Assembly (NCBI RefSeq): GCF_014836595.1
Contig: NZ_JACSQO010000001.1
Location: forward strand, 186,001-250,000
Length of the DNA: 64,000 nucleotides
Direction: 5' to 3'
Source of the DNA: Psychrobacillus faecigallinarum
Lineage (GTDB): Bacteria > Bacillota > Bacilli > Bacillales_A > Planococcaceae
Both the position numbers and the translations under genes were made by a program. Positions 57,316 through 64,000 of the stretch are shown here, piece by piece (the stretch's first letter is position 1; each line of letters begins with the position of its first letter). The notes under the pieces are model-generated. The model was not told the DNA's origin. It ran no database searches and worked only from the letters and a program-made list of their open reading frames with translations.

Positions 57316-57352
57316 AATGCCAGGTTGACTATTCGTCGACCTGGCATTATTT
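57316..57352 (+). terminator. Terminator between rpmB and spoVM
   Basis: A 14-pair stem with one G-U (arms 57316-57329 and 57335-57348) and five-base loop, followed on the plus strand by ATTTCTGTC. It lies 14 bases past the rpmB stop. Being nearly symmetric it may also stop the opposing thiN-spoVM transcript, though no T-run follows on that strand. Confidence 0.75.
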
Positions 57353-57362
57353 CTGTCTAAAA

Positions 57363-57455
57363 CTATTTTTTCTCCTCGTCCTTTTTAAACAGACGAATAC
57401 AGACCTTCATAATACTACTAACAGATTTAGGTAATTTAAAAGTGTAGACCTTCAC
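57363..57455 (-). CDS. spoVM: SpoVM, spore-envelope curvature-sensing peptide
   Basis: 30 residues, beginning GTG (MKVYTFKLPKSVSSIMKV) eight bases after GGGAGG. It lies between thiN and rpmB, exactly where spoVM sits in Bacillus. It matches the B. subtilis 26-residue peptide (MKFYTIKLPK...) at M1, K2, Y4, T5, K7, L8, P9, K10 and in the basic amphipathic C-terminal half, and adds a four-residue EEKK tail. Proline 9, important for curvature recognition, is kept. SpoVM anchors the coat scaffold SpoIVA on the forespore. Its presence indicates a spore former. Confidence 0.9.
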   Translation of the reverse strand: MKVYTFKLPKSVSSIMKVCIRLFKKDEEKK

Positions 57456-57471
57456 ACATATTTCCTCCCTT

Positions 57472-58128
57472 TTAGTCACTGCTTCTTATCATTAAACATA
57501 TGCCCGACTCAAAGGAGATAGTACTTGTTCGTTCTACTTGTTCATTACTAGTAAACTTTGCATTACCATAATTAACTACTTCATTTTCTACATTGTATAA
57601 GAAACCATCAAGATTCACGTTCTCAATTTTCTCACCAAAAGGATAGAGGGAAATATATTTGTATTCTTCCTGTTTTTGGATGTAATGAGTACCAGGTAGT
57701 AAAAATTGAAGTTTATTTTTATTGTTTTGAATATAAAAGGATACTTTTGGATATCGTATTTGAAAGTAATAAACGTCATGTAAAGCAGCTTGATAGTGAT
57801 CTAAGCGTGCGCCACTTGCACCAGTTAAAATGACTTCGGTTGGATTATATTTCATAGCCTCTAATAACGCTAAGTGTGTATCTGTCTCATCCTTATCCGT
57901 TGGCAAAATAGATATATGAGTTATTTTTTCACGTAAAACGTTCAGCTCTTCCTCGCTAATAGAATCGAAATCACCAATAATCTCATTTGGAATAATGTTA
58001 GCATTGATTAAATGAAAGGCACCTCTATCTGCTCCAATGAAAATAGTTTCTTCTTGAAAAAAAGGAAGCTGTCTAAGATCAACAACTTCCTCTAAAGGGC
58101 CTCCAGAACAAATGAAGACACGTTTCAT
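57472..58128 (-). CDS. thiN: Thiamine pyrophosphokinase
   Basis: 218 residues. Substrate and metal landmarks are visible: GADRGAFHL, PNEIIGDFDSISEEE, LPTDKDETDTHLAL and GASGARLDHYQA. It converts thiamine to thiamine pyrophosphate with ATP. The ATG overlaps the rpe stop by four bases. No TPP riboswitch is seen; the gene is embedded in the rsgA-rpe-thiN group. spoVM follows 16 bases later. Confidence 0.96.
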   Translation of the reverse strand: MKRVFICSGGPLEEVVDLRQLPFFQEETIFIGADRGAFHLINANIIPNEIIGDFDSISEEELNVLREKITHISILPTDKDETDTHLALLEAMKYNPTEVILTGASGARLDHYQAALHDVYYFQIRYPKVSFYIQNNKNKLQFLLPGTHYIQKQEEYKYISLYPFGEKIENVNLDGFLYNVENEVVNYGNAKFTSNEQVERTSTISFESGICLMIRSSD

Positions 58129-58793
58129 CTAGAAACCGCGCTTAATCCAGCAGCTTTAATTCTTTGAAGAGCTTTAGCTTTATCTGGGGCGTTGTATATA
58201 GCAGAGCCAGCTACAAGAATAGTTGCACCAGCTTCTACACAAGGAACAATAGTTTCTTCGTTAATACCGCCATCAATCTCTATTTCTATAGAAAGATTTC
58301 TTTCCTTGATAATCTGTGAAAGCTGTTTTACTTTCGGTACAACAGAATGAATAAACTTTTGACCACCAAATCCTGGATTCACTGTCATAAATAAAACCAT
58401 GTCTATATCCTCTAACACATGTTGAATAGTTTCTATTGGTGTATGGGGGTTTAATACGATCCCAGGCTTAACTCCAAAGGAACGAATCAGTTGAATAGTT
58501 CTATGCAGATGCGGACAAGCCTCCACATGTACTGTAATATAATCAGCTCCTGCCTTAGCGAAAGCTTCAATGTACTGGTCTGCATTTTCAATCATTAAAT
58601 GTACATCTAGCGGTAGATTTGTTAGTGGACGAAGAGCTTCCACAACAATTGGACCCATCGTAATATTGGGAACAAAGTGGCCGTCCATCACATCAATATG
58701 AATAAGTTCAGCTCCAGCCTTTTCAACCTCTAAAACTTCTTCTCCTAATTTAGCAAAATTTGCGGCTAAGATGGAAGGTGCAATTTTTATCAT
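58125..58793 (-). CDS. rpe: Ribulose-phosphate 3-epimerase
   Basis: 222 residues. TIM-barrel enzyme with IAPSILAANFAKLG, metal-binding HIDVMDGHFVPN, NPGFGGQKFI and IEIDGGINEET. It interconverts ribulose-5-phosphate and xylulose-5-phosphate in the pentose phosphate pathway. It lies two bases after rsgA and overlaps thiN by four bases. Confidence 0.97.
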   Translation of the reverse strand: MIKIAPSILAANFAKLGEEVLEVEKAGAELIHIDVMDGHFVPNITMGPIVVEALRPLTNLPLDVHLMIENADQYIEAFAKAGADYITVHVEACPHLHRTIQLIRSFGVKPGIVLNPHTPIETIQHVLEDIDMVLFMTVNPGFGGQKFIHSVVPKVKQLSQIIKERNLSIEIEIDGGINEETIVPCVEAGATILVAGSAIYNAPDKAKALQRIKAAGLSAVSR

Positions 58794-58795
58794 TT

Positions 58796-59701
58796 TTAGT
58801 ACCTCGGCTTTCTTTCTACGATTTCTTCATAAAACTGTAGATAATGTTTATATCTGTAATCTTTTATTTCTCCTAGCTCTACTGCTTGCTTAACTGCACA
58901 TTTAGGTTCATTTACGTGTAAGCATCCACGATATTTACAACCATCTTGACGTTCTACAAAGTCTGGAAAACAACTAGATAGTTCTTCTTTTTCCATTAAA
59001 TCGAATTCAAAGGAACTAAAACCAGGTGTATCCGCTAAAAGACCATCACAAACCTCTATTAACTCTACATGTCTTGTCGTATGCTTTCCTCTTCCTAAAG
59101 CATCAGAAATTACACCTGTTTTTAAATCTAGGGAAGGTAGAATTGTATTCAGTAAAGTAGATTTCCCTACTCCAGACTGACCAGCTAGTACCGTGGTTTT
59201 TCCTTTTAAAACCGGTGAAATTTTTTCATGAAAAGCCGGATCATCTTTACAGGTCATTAATATTTCATAGCCGATTTTTTCATAGTCAGAAATATATACT
59301 GCCATTGTTTTTTTCATTTTTTCATCCATTAAATCACTTTTCGTCAAGCAAATGATTGGCTCAATATTAAACGATTCGAGAACTACTAAAAAGCGATCCA
59401 ATAAAATGGTATTAAAATCTGGTTCTTTAATAGAAAAAACCAAAATCGCTTGATCAATATTAGCAATTGGCGGACGAACTAGGTTGTTTTTTCTTTCATG
59501 AAGAACGGTGATAGTTCCATCATTTTCTCCTTCTACCGTATAGTCGACAAAATCACCTACTAGAGGAGACTCGCCTCTATTTCTAAAGACGCCTCTCCCT
59601 CTGCATTGAATGATGTTACCGTTGTCATATACATAGTAAAATCCACTAAGTGCTTTTCTTATTTGTCCGTTTGGCATCCTATGCCTCCCTAATTTATTCA
59701 T
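58796..59701 (-). CDS. rsgA: RsgA, ribosome-assembly GTPase
   Basis: 301 residues, also YloQ/CpgA. N-terminal OB-fold, then circularly permuted GTPase motifs: LTKSD (about 119-123), GQSGVGKS (about 174-181) and DTPG (about 224-227). A zinc site is formed by C255, C260, H262 and C268. It matures the 30S subunit and in B. subtilis is phosphorylated by PrkC, encoded just upstream. Its start overlaps prkC by eight bases. Confidence 0.97.
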   Translation of the reverse strand: MNKLGRHRMPNGQIRKALSGFYYVYDNGNIIQCRGRGVFRNRGESPLVGDFVDYTVEGENDGTITVLHERKNNLVRPPIANIDQAILVFSIKEPDFNTILLDRFLVVLESFNIEPIICLTKSDLMDEKMKKTMAVYISDYEKIGYEILMTCKDDPAFHEKISPVLKGKTTVLAGQSGVGKSTLLNTILPSLDLKTGVISDALGRGKHTTRHVELIEVCDGLLADTPGFSSFEFDLMEKEELSSCFPDFVERQDGCKYRGCLHVNEPKCAVKQAVELGEIKDYRYKHYLQFYEEIVERKPRY

Positions 59702-61682
59702 ATGATACGCTATCTTGCGCTACAACCTCTTGATCCCTTTTGATAAGGTATCCACCTGTCTCGCCTTCTACAATTTCTAATGAAATCTTTTTATCGATTG
59801 TTGAAGTAATTTCAAATTCTTCCACAGGGGGATCAGTTAATTTATGGTTTTTGTCTTGGATGTAGATACGAATAATTTGTGGAACCACTTCCTGTTCCAT
59901 CTCTCCGTCCTCTTCTCCGTCCTCTCCATCTATTTCTGGAGGTATATATTCAATGGTTACGGTTTTCACAACTGTCTGAGTCTTCTTTTGCTGAGGTCCT
60001 TTAGAAATTACTACCTCTACCGTACTCCCTTTAACTATCTTCACATTAGGTGCAGGGGATTGTTCTACAACTGCTCCCTTAGGAATCTTATCATGATGTA
60101 CTTCTTTTGTTCTTACGACCTTTATACCTGTACTTGTTGCATATTCGTTAAGGTTTTTTTCATTATATTCCCTTAAGTCTCTTAGTGTAATCATTTCTGG
60201 TCCAAGACTAACTTGGAAATAGATGTCAGTTTCTTCTGGTATAATATCTTCTCCAGCTGCAGGTTCTTGCTTTAAGATGGTACCTGCGGAAGCAGAAGAG
60301 TATATTTTATCACTATCATCGATACTACGAAATCCTTGCTTTTGTAACAAAGCCTTCACCTGATCAATATCCTGGTTTTCATAGTTACTCATTGCTGATG
60401 TTTTTTTACCTTGAGATACGTAAAGATCTACTTCAGTTTCTTTATCGCGCATTTTCCCCTCTTCCGGAGTTGTACGAATAACATGATCCTTTTCAATCTC
60501 ATCGTCAAATTCCAATATTTGTTCCCCAATGACGAAGCCTTCTGATTCAAGTAGCTTTATGGCAGCCTCTAATTCTAACCCAGCAATAGGTGGAACCTCT
60601 ATCTTGTCTGGTTTAAACAATCCCGGGAAAGCAATAATAATGATTAATGCAAGTAAAATCAAGCCAGCAATTATCCCTGTTATAACTTTCCATTTTTTTA
60701 TTTTTTTCTTTGGCTTCTTTGTTGATACTGGTGAAGGAGCCTCCGTAGGTATTTTTTTTGTTTCTGCTACATCCTCGAAAGAAACAGGCTCTTTAATAAT
60801 AGGAAGCACCTTGGTAGCTCCATCGTCTACCGGTACAACAAATTTTGGTTCATTAGACCTTTCTGGTGACATGGCAGTTGATAAGTCTCTTTCCATTTCC
60901 TCAGCAGAACGATATCTATTTCTAGGATCTTTTGCAGTTGCTTTTAATACTACGTTTTCAAGACTTTGTGGGATTGCTGGATTAATAGCTCTAACTGAAG
61001 GAGTTTCAGCCTGTAAGTGCTTTAAGGCAATCGAAACAGCTGATTCTCCAGAAAAAGGCAGCTGTCCTGTTAGAAGTTCAAATAATACTATACCTAATGC
61101 ATATATATCAGATTCTCTAGTTGCTGTGCCCCCACGTGCTTGTTCTGGTGATAAATAATGTACTGTACCTAATACTGAATTGGTCTGCGTATGGGAGGTC
61201 GCACTCAATGCCATCGCTATTCCAAAATCAGTTATTTTCACATTTTCTTGCTCGTCCAATAAAATATTCTGGGGTTTAATATCCCGATGAATAATATGAT
61301 TATTATGTGCATTAGAAATAGCAGAAGTTAACTGTTTCATAATAGTGATTGATTTGATCGGTGAAACCGGTGCATTACTCTGTATGTATTGTTTTAACGT
61401 TTCACCTTTTACATGTTCCATAACAATATAATGAATATCTTCATCTTCTCCGACATCATAAATATTGACTATATTAGGGTGTGTAAGGCTTGTTGCAGAT
61501 AGTGCTTCACGTTGAAAGCGACGACGTAATTCTTCTTCGTTAGAAAAATCATATCGCAATACTTTAATCGCGACGTCTCTGTCTAAAATCATGTCATGTG
61601 CCAAATAAACATTGGACATGCCGCCTCCACCAATCATTTCTAGCAATTTATATCTGCCGCTAACTCTTTTACCGATTAACAT
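59694..61682 (-). CDS. prkC: PrkC, PASTA-domain serine/threonine kinase
   Basis: 662 residues. Kinase domain (about 10-270) with glycine loop at 18-23, K40, E59, HRD at 132-134, DFG at 152-154 and an activation loop rich in threonine and serine. One membrane helix (about 332-354), then three PASTA repeats (about 360-425, 429-494, 497-562), an acidic linker (EIDGEDGEEDGE) and a C-terminal beta domain. It senses muropeptides; in B. subtilis it triggers germination and affects wall metabolism. It lies two bases after prpC. Confidence 0.96.
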   Translation of the reverse strand: MLIGKRVSGRYKLLEMIGGGGMSNVYLAHDMILDRDVAIKVLRYDFSNEEELRRRFQREALSATSLTHPNIVNIYDVGEDEDIHYIVMEHVKGETLKQYIQSNAPVSPIKSITIMKQLTSAISNAHNNHIIHRDIKPQNILLDEQENVKITDFGIAMALSATSHTQTNSVLGTVHYLSPEQARGGTATRESDIYALGIVLFELLTGQLPFSGESAVSIALKHLQAETPSVRAINPAIPQSLENVVLKATAKDPRNRYRSAEEMERDLSTAMSPERSNEPKFVVPVDDGATKVLPIIKEPVSFEDVAETKKIPTEAPSPVSTKKPKKKIKKWKVITGIIAGLILLALIIIIAFPGLFKPDKIEVPPIAGLELEAAIKLLESEGFVIGEQILEFDDEIEKDHVIRTTPEEGKMRDKETEVDLYVSQGKKTSAMSNYENQDIDQVKALLQKQGFRSIDDSDKIYSSASAGTILKQEPAAGEDIIPEETDIYFQVSLGPEMITLRDLREYNEKNLNEYATSTGIKVVRTKEVHHDKIPKGAVVEQSPAPNVKIVKGSTVEVVISKGPQQKKTQTVVKTVTIEYIPPEIDGEDGEEDGEMEQEVVPQIIRIYIQDKNHKLTDPPVEEFEITSTIDKKISLEIVEGETGGYLIKRDQEVVAQDSVSYE

Positions 61683-61684
61683 CC

Positions 61685-62431
61685 TTACACCTCCTCATCC
61701 TTGTTTGTTAACAAAATCAGTGAGATATTATCTTCTCCACCTGACTTGTTCGCTTCCTCCACTAATTCATCTCCCATTACTTGAAGAGACTTCTTAGAGT
61801 AAAGCAGGCTTTGTATAAAGGATTCACTTAATTTGTTACTTAATCCGTCTGTGCAAAAAAGAAAATAAGAATTAGCGACAAATTCTACCTCAAAAAAATC
61901 TGGATGAATAGTTTTTTCTGTTCCGACAGCCTTCATAATTGCATTTTTCATAGGATGGGTTTTTGCTTGCTCTTCATTAATTTCTCCTGAATCGAGCAGT
62001 ACATTTACAAAAGAGTGATCTCTCGTAATCTGTTGAACCAAATTTTCTGTAATTTGATAAACACGGCTATCTCCTATATGCGCAATAATTCCTTTACTGT
62101 CTTTACTGTTTTCAAACAAGCCGGCAATTAATGTCGTCCCCATTCCTTCACAGCCTGTATTTGAGGTAGAATGCTGAGCTATAAGCTGATTTATCGTTTG
62201 GAAAGTGTACATTAACCATTCTTTTTCTGGAACAACAGAAGGATTATAAGCATGAAAATATTTTTCAAATTCTGTAATGGCCATTTCACTTGCTACATCC
62301 CCGGCATTATGTCCGCCCATTCCGTCTGCAACAACCGCTAATACACGACCATCCTCTCGCTGAAATACACCCACACGATCTTCATTGATCGTTCTTTTCA
62401 TGCCTACATCAGTTTTAACAACGAACCTCAT
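61685..62431 (-). CDS. prpC: PrpC, PP2C-type protein phosphatase
   Basis: 248 residues. PP2C metal-binding motifs VVADGMGGHNAG (D36), IGDSRVYQI, FCTDGLSNKL and GGEDNISLILL are all present. It reverses phosphorylation by PrkC. It precedes prkC by two bases, the usual phosphatase-kinase pair. Unlike B. subtilis, the gene directly upstream is rsmB with no rlmN between them (38 bases). Confidence 0.96.
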   Translation of the reverse strand: MRFVVKTDVGMKRTINEDRVGVFQREDGRVLAVVADGMGGHNAGDVASEMAITEFEKYFHAYNPSVVPEKEWLMYTFQTINQLIAQHSTSNTGCEGMGTTLIAGLFENSKDSKGIIAHIGDSRVYQITENLVQQITRDHSFVNVLLDSGEINEEQAKTHPMKNAIMKAVGTEKTIHPDFFEVEFVANSYFLFCTDGLSNKLSESFIQSLLYSKKSLQVMGDELVEEANKSGGEDNISLILLTNKDEEV

Positions 62432-62469
62432 TTATACCTTCACCTCTTCATAGATAGAGCTCGTTGCAA

Positions 62470-63822
62470 TCAGCTCTGTTTTTGAAAAACTGCTACAAAA
62501 AATCCGTCACTTCTTAAGTCTTGAGGAAACAGCTGTAACATACCATCCTCTTCTTGTTGTTTTATATTTTTTACAACGTCTGGAAAAGATTTTAGTTGCA
62601 TATCTGGGTGATTTTCCAAAAATAGTTTAGCGGTTCCTTCATTTTCTTCCTTATCCACAGTACACGTACTATAAACCATTAATCCATTTGGCTTCAATAG
62701 CTTATATGCTTCATCTAACAATTTGAGCTGAATAGGCTTTAATGAATCAAAATCCTTTTCATTTTTTGTGTATTTAATATCTGGCTTTCTTTTCATAACA
62801 CCTAAACCACTGCAAGGAGCGTCCACTAAAATACGGTCAAATGTTTGCTCTGGGAATAACTCAGAAGCTTTGCGTCCATCCTTTTCAACTGTTTCTATGA
62901 AACTAAAGCCCAGCCTTTCCGCATTTTCTTTTACTAGCTTCAATTTATGTTGATGGATATCCATAGCTACAAGCTTACCAGTGTTTTTCATTTTTTCAGC
63001 AATATGTGTTGTTTTTCCTCCTGGTGCTGAGCACATATCTAAAACAATCATGCCCGGTTCAGGTTGAAGGGCATACGCTGGAATCATGGAGCTTTCGTCT
63101 TGAATCGTAACAAATCCTTTTTGGAAAGCGGTGGTTTTTGCTGCCTGGCCATTAAACAAATAAATACACTCTGGAATAACTTCGCTTTGTGCAACGACAT
63201 ATCCTTCTTGTGTCATCAAATGCATCACTTGCTCTACCGTTCTTTTAAACAAATTGACACGTAAAGTTGTTACTGGTGGCTCATTGTTTTCCTCAAGCAT
63301 TTTCTTAGTTGTTTCGAAACCATATTCTGATATAAATCGTTTAACCATCCAAAGAGGGTGACTTGTTTCAATAGAAAGACGCTCGACATCGTCCACAATA
63401 CTTTCTGTCGAACTAACCCCTTCTCGAAGAATTGAACGCAAAATACCGTTCACTACTCCTGAAATTCCTTTATGACCTCTTCTCTTTGCTATATTAACCG
63501 CTTCATTCACTGCTGCATGATCAGGAATTCTAGATAGATAATGGATTTGATATAGAGATAATCGAAGAAGCTGTCTAACCCAATCGTCAAGCTTTCCTTT
63601 TATAAATGGTTTTAGATAATAATCCAAAGTCATTTTATGCTGAAGTGTTCCATAGGTTAACTCGGTTAACAACGCTCGATCTTTTGGTTCAATATCGTAC
63701 TTTTCAATTGTCTGATGCAGCAAAAGGTTACTATATGCTTGTTGTTTTTCAACCGCCATTAAAATAGTTAAGGCTGCATCCCTAACATTACCAGTCCATA
63801 TTTTTTCGTTCTTTTTTGTCAT
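62470..63822 (-). CDS. rsmB: RsmB, 16S rRNA m5C967 methyltransferase
   Basis: 450 residues. N-terminal NusB-like RNA-binding domain (about 8-135) followed by a SAM-dependent Nol1/Nop2 domain with LDMCSAPGGKTTHIA, the two conserved cysteines in DAPCSGLG and STCTVDKEEN, and a final FFVAVFQK. It methylates C967 (E. coli numbering) of 16S rRNA. Its ATG overlaps the fmt stop (ATGA), so the two are translationally coupled. Confidence 0.97.
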   Translation of the reverse strand: MTKKNEKIWTGNVRDAALTILMAVEKQQAYSNLLLHQTIEKYDIEPKDRALLTELTYGTLQHKMTLDYYLKPFIKGKLDDWVRQLLRLSLYQIHYLSRIPDHAAVNEAVNIAKRRGHKGISGVVNGILRSILREGVSSTESIVDDVERLSIETSHPLWMVKRFISEYGFETTKKMLEENNEPPVTTLRVNLFKRTVEQVMHLMTQEGYVVAQSEVIPECIYLFNGQAAKTTAFQKGFVTIQDESSMIPAYALQPEPGMIVLDMCSAPGGKTTHIAEKMKNTGKLVAMDIHQHKLKLVKENAERLGFSFIETVEKDGRKASELFPEQTFDRILVDAPCSGLGVMKRKPDIKYTKNEKDFDSLKPIQLKLLDEAYKLLKPNGLMVYSTCTVDKEENEGTAKLFLENHPDMQLKSFPDVVKNIKQQEEDGMLQLFPQDLRSDGFFVAVFQKQS

Positions 63823-64000
63823 TCAAATTTATCTCCTATTCGCAATTTAGAACCAACGCCACGCAAATAGTCATTTGCAGACATTCTTTTCTTTCCAGCT
63901 GGCTGTAGTTCGTCAATTCGAATTGCTTCTTCAGCACCTGTTTGGACAACAAGGTAATCCGATTCTATTTTTACAACTGTACCTGGCAGTTCTTTTGTAT
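63819..64000 (-). CDS. fmt: Methionyl-tRNA formyltransferase, C-terminal end (cut by window edge)
   Basis: Only the last 59 or so codons are present; the gene continues beyond the right edge. The translated end reads ELPGTVVKIESDYLVVQTG, then ELQPAGKKRMSANDYLRG, typical of the Fmt C-terminal domain that contacts initiator tRNA. Fmt formylates Met-tRNAfMet. The stop overlaps the rsmB start, the standard fmt-rsmB coupling. Catalytic N-terminal residues lie outside the window. Confidence 0.9.
   Translation of the reverse strand, partial: TKELPGTVVKIESDYLVVQTGAEEAIRIDELQPAGKKRMSANDYLRGVGSKLRIGDKFE

Noticed and set aside
60529..61158. 209-codon open frame on the plus strand opposite prkC
   Set aside because: It is antisense to the conserved kinase domain, has no family resemblance or plausible ribosome-binding site, and its composition follows from the codon use of prkC.

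Overview
This is a compact stretch of chromosome from a low-GC, Gram-positive, spore-forming, flagellated bacterium of the Bacillales. The AT-rich codon use and gene content fit the Planococcaceae/Caryophanaceae (Psychrobacillus, Lysinibacillus or Sporosarcina-like), but the genus is an inference. Gene order closely follows the Bacillus subtilis segment running from fmt through rpmB, smc, topA and codY to the fla/che operon. All but one gene lie on the minus strand, so transcription runs from high to low coordinates. I found no prophage, insertion sequence, CRISPR array, rRNA, tRNA or defence island. This is core genome.

Layout in the direction of transcription. (1) 64000-57363: end of fmt, rsmB, the PP2C phosphatase/PASTA kinase pair prpC-prkC, rsgA, rpe, thiN, and a 30-codon spoVM starting with GTG. 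(2) 57113-57301: rpmB, the only plus-strand gene, convergent with spoVM and divergent from asp23. (3) 56790-54756: asp23 and the DAK2 protein FakA/YloV, closed by a strong terminator. (4) 54542-50931: L-serine dehydratase sdaAB-sdaAA and recG. (5) 50833-47222: the fatty-acid/phospholipid block fapR-plsX-fabD-fabG-acpP, with a FapR operator on its promoter. (6) 47044-41695: rnc-smc-ftsY. (7) 41621-37467: ylxM-ffh, rpsP-khpA, rimM-trmD and rplS, giving SRP and ribosome assembly functions, with several internal promoters. (8) 37118-32631: lepB, rbgA, rnhB, and the FliK-like/FlhB-like pair ylqG-ylqH. (9) 32490-22111: sucCD, dprA, topA, trmFO, xerC, the HslVU protease and codY. (10) 21831-1: the fla/che operon, flgB-flgC-fliE-fliF-fliG-fliH-fliI-fliJ-ylxF-fliK-flgD-(TIGR02530-type gene)-flgE-swrD-fliL-fliM-fliY-cheY-fliO-fliP-fliQ-fliR-flhB-flhA-flhF-flhG-cheB, the last cut by the window edge.

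The genes combine translation and protein targeting (ribosomal proteins, RimM, TrmD, RbgA, RsgA, Ffh, FtsY, LepB), lipid synthesis and its control, chromosome maintenance (SMC, TopA, XerC, RecG, RNase HII), nutrient sensing (CodY, PrkC/PrpC) and motility. The main points beyond routine annotation are the short spoVM, an alanine-rich insertion of about 115 residues in the hook protein FlgE, a FapR operator and promoter woven into the recG terminator, an inverted repeat at the sdaAB promoter, an 8+8 inverted repeat upstream of the flagellar promoter, a hairpin between the likely ribosome-binding site and start of swrD, and synteny differences from B. subtilis (rlmN and ylqD absent from their usual places, lepB inserted). 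Many genes start with TTG or GTG. I reset starts where a Shine-Dalgarno sequence supported it.
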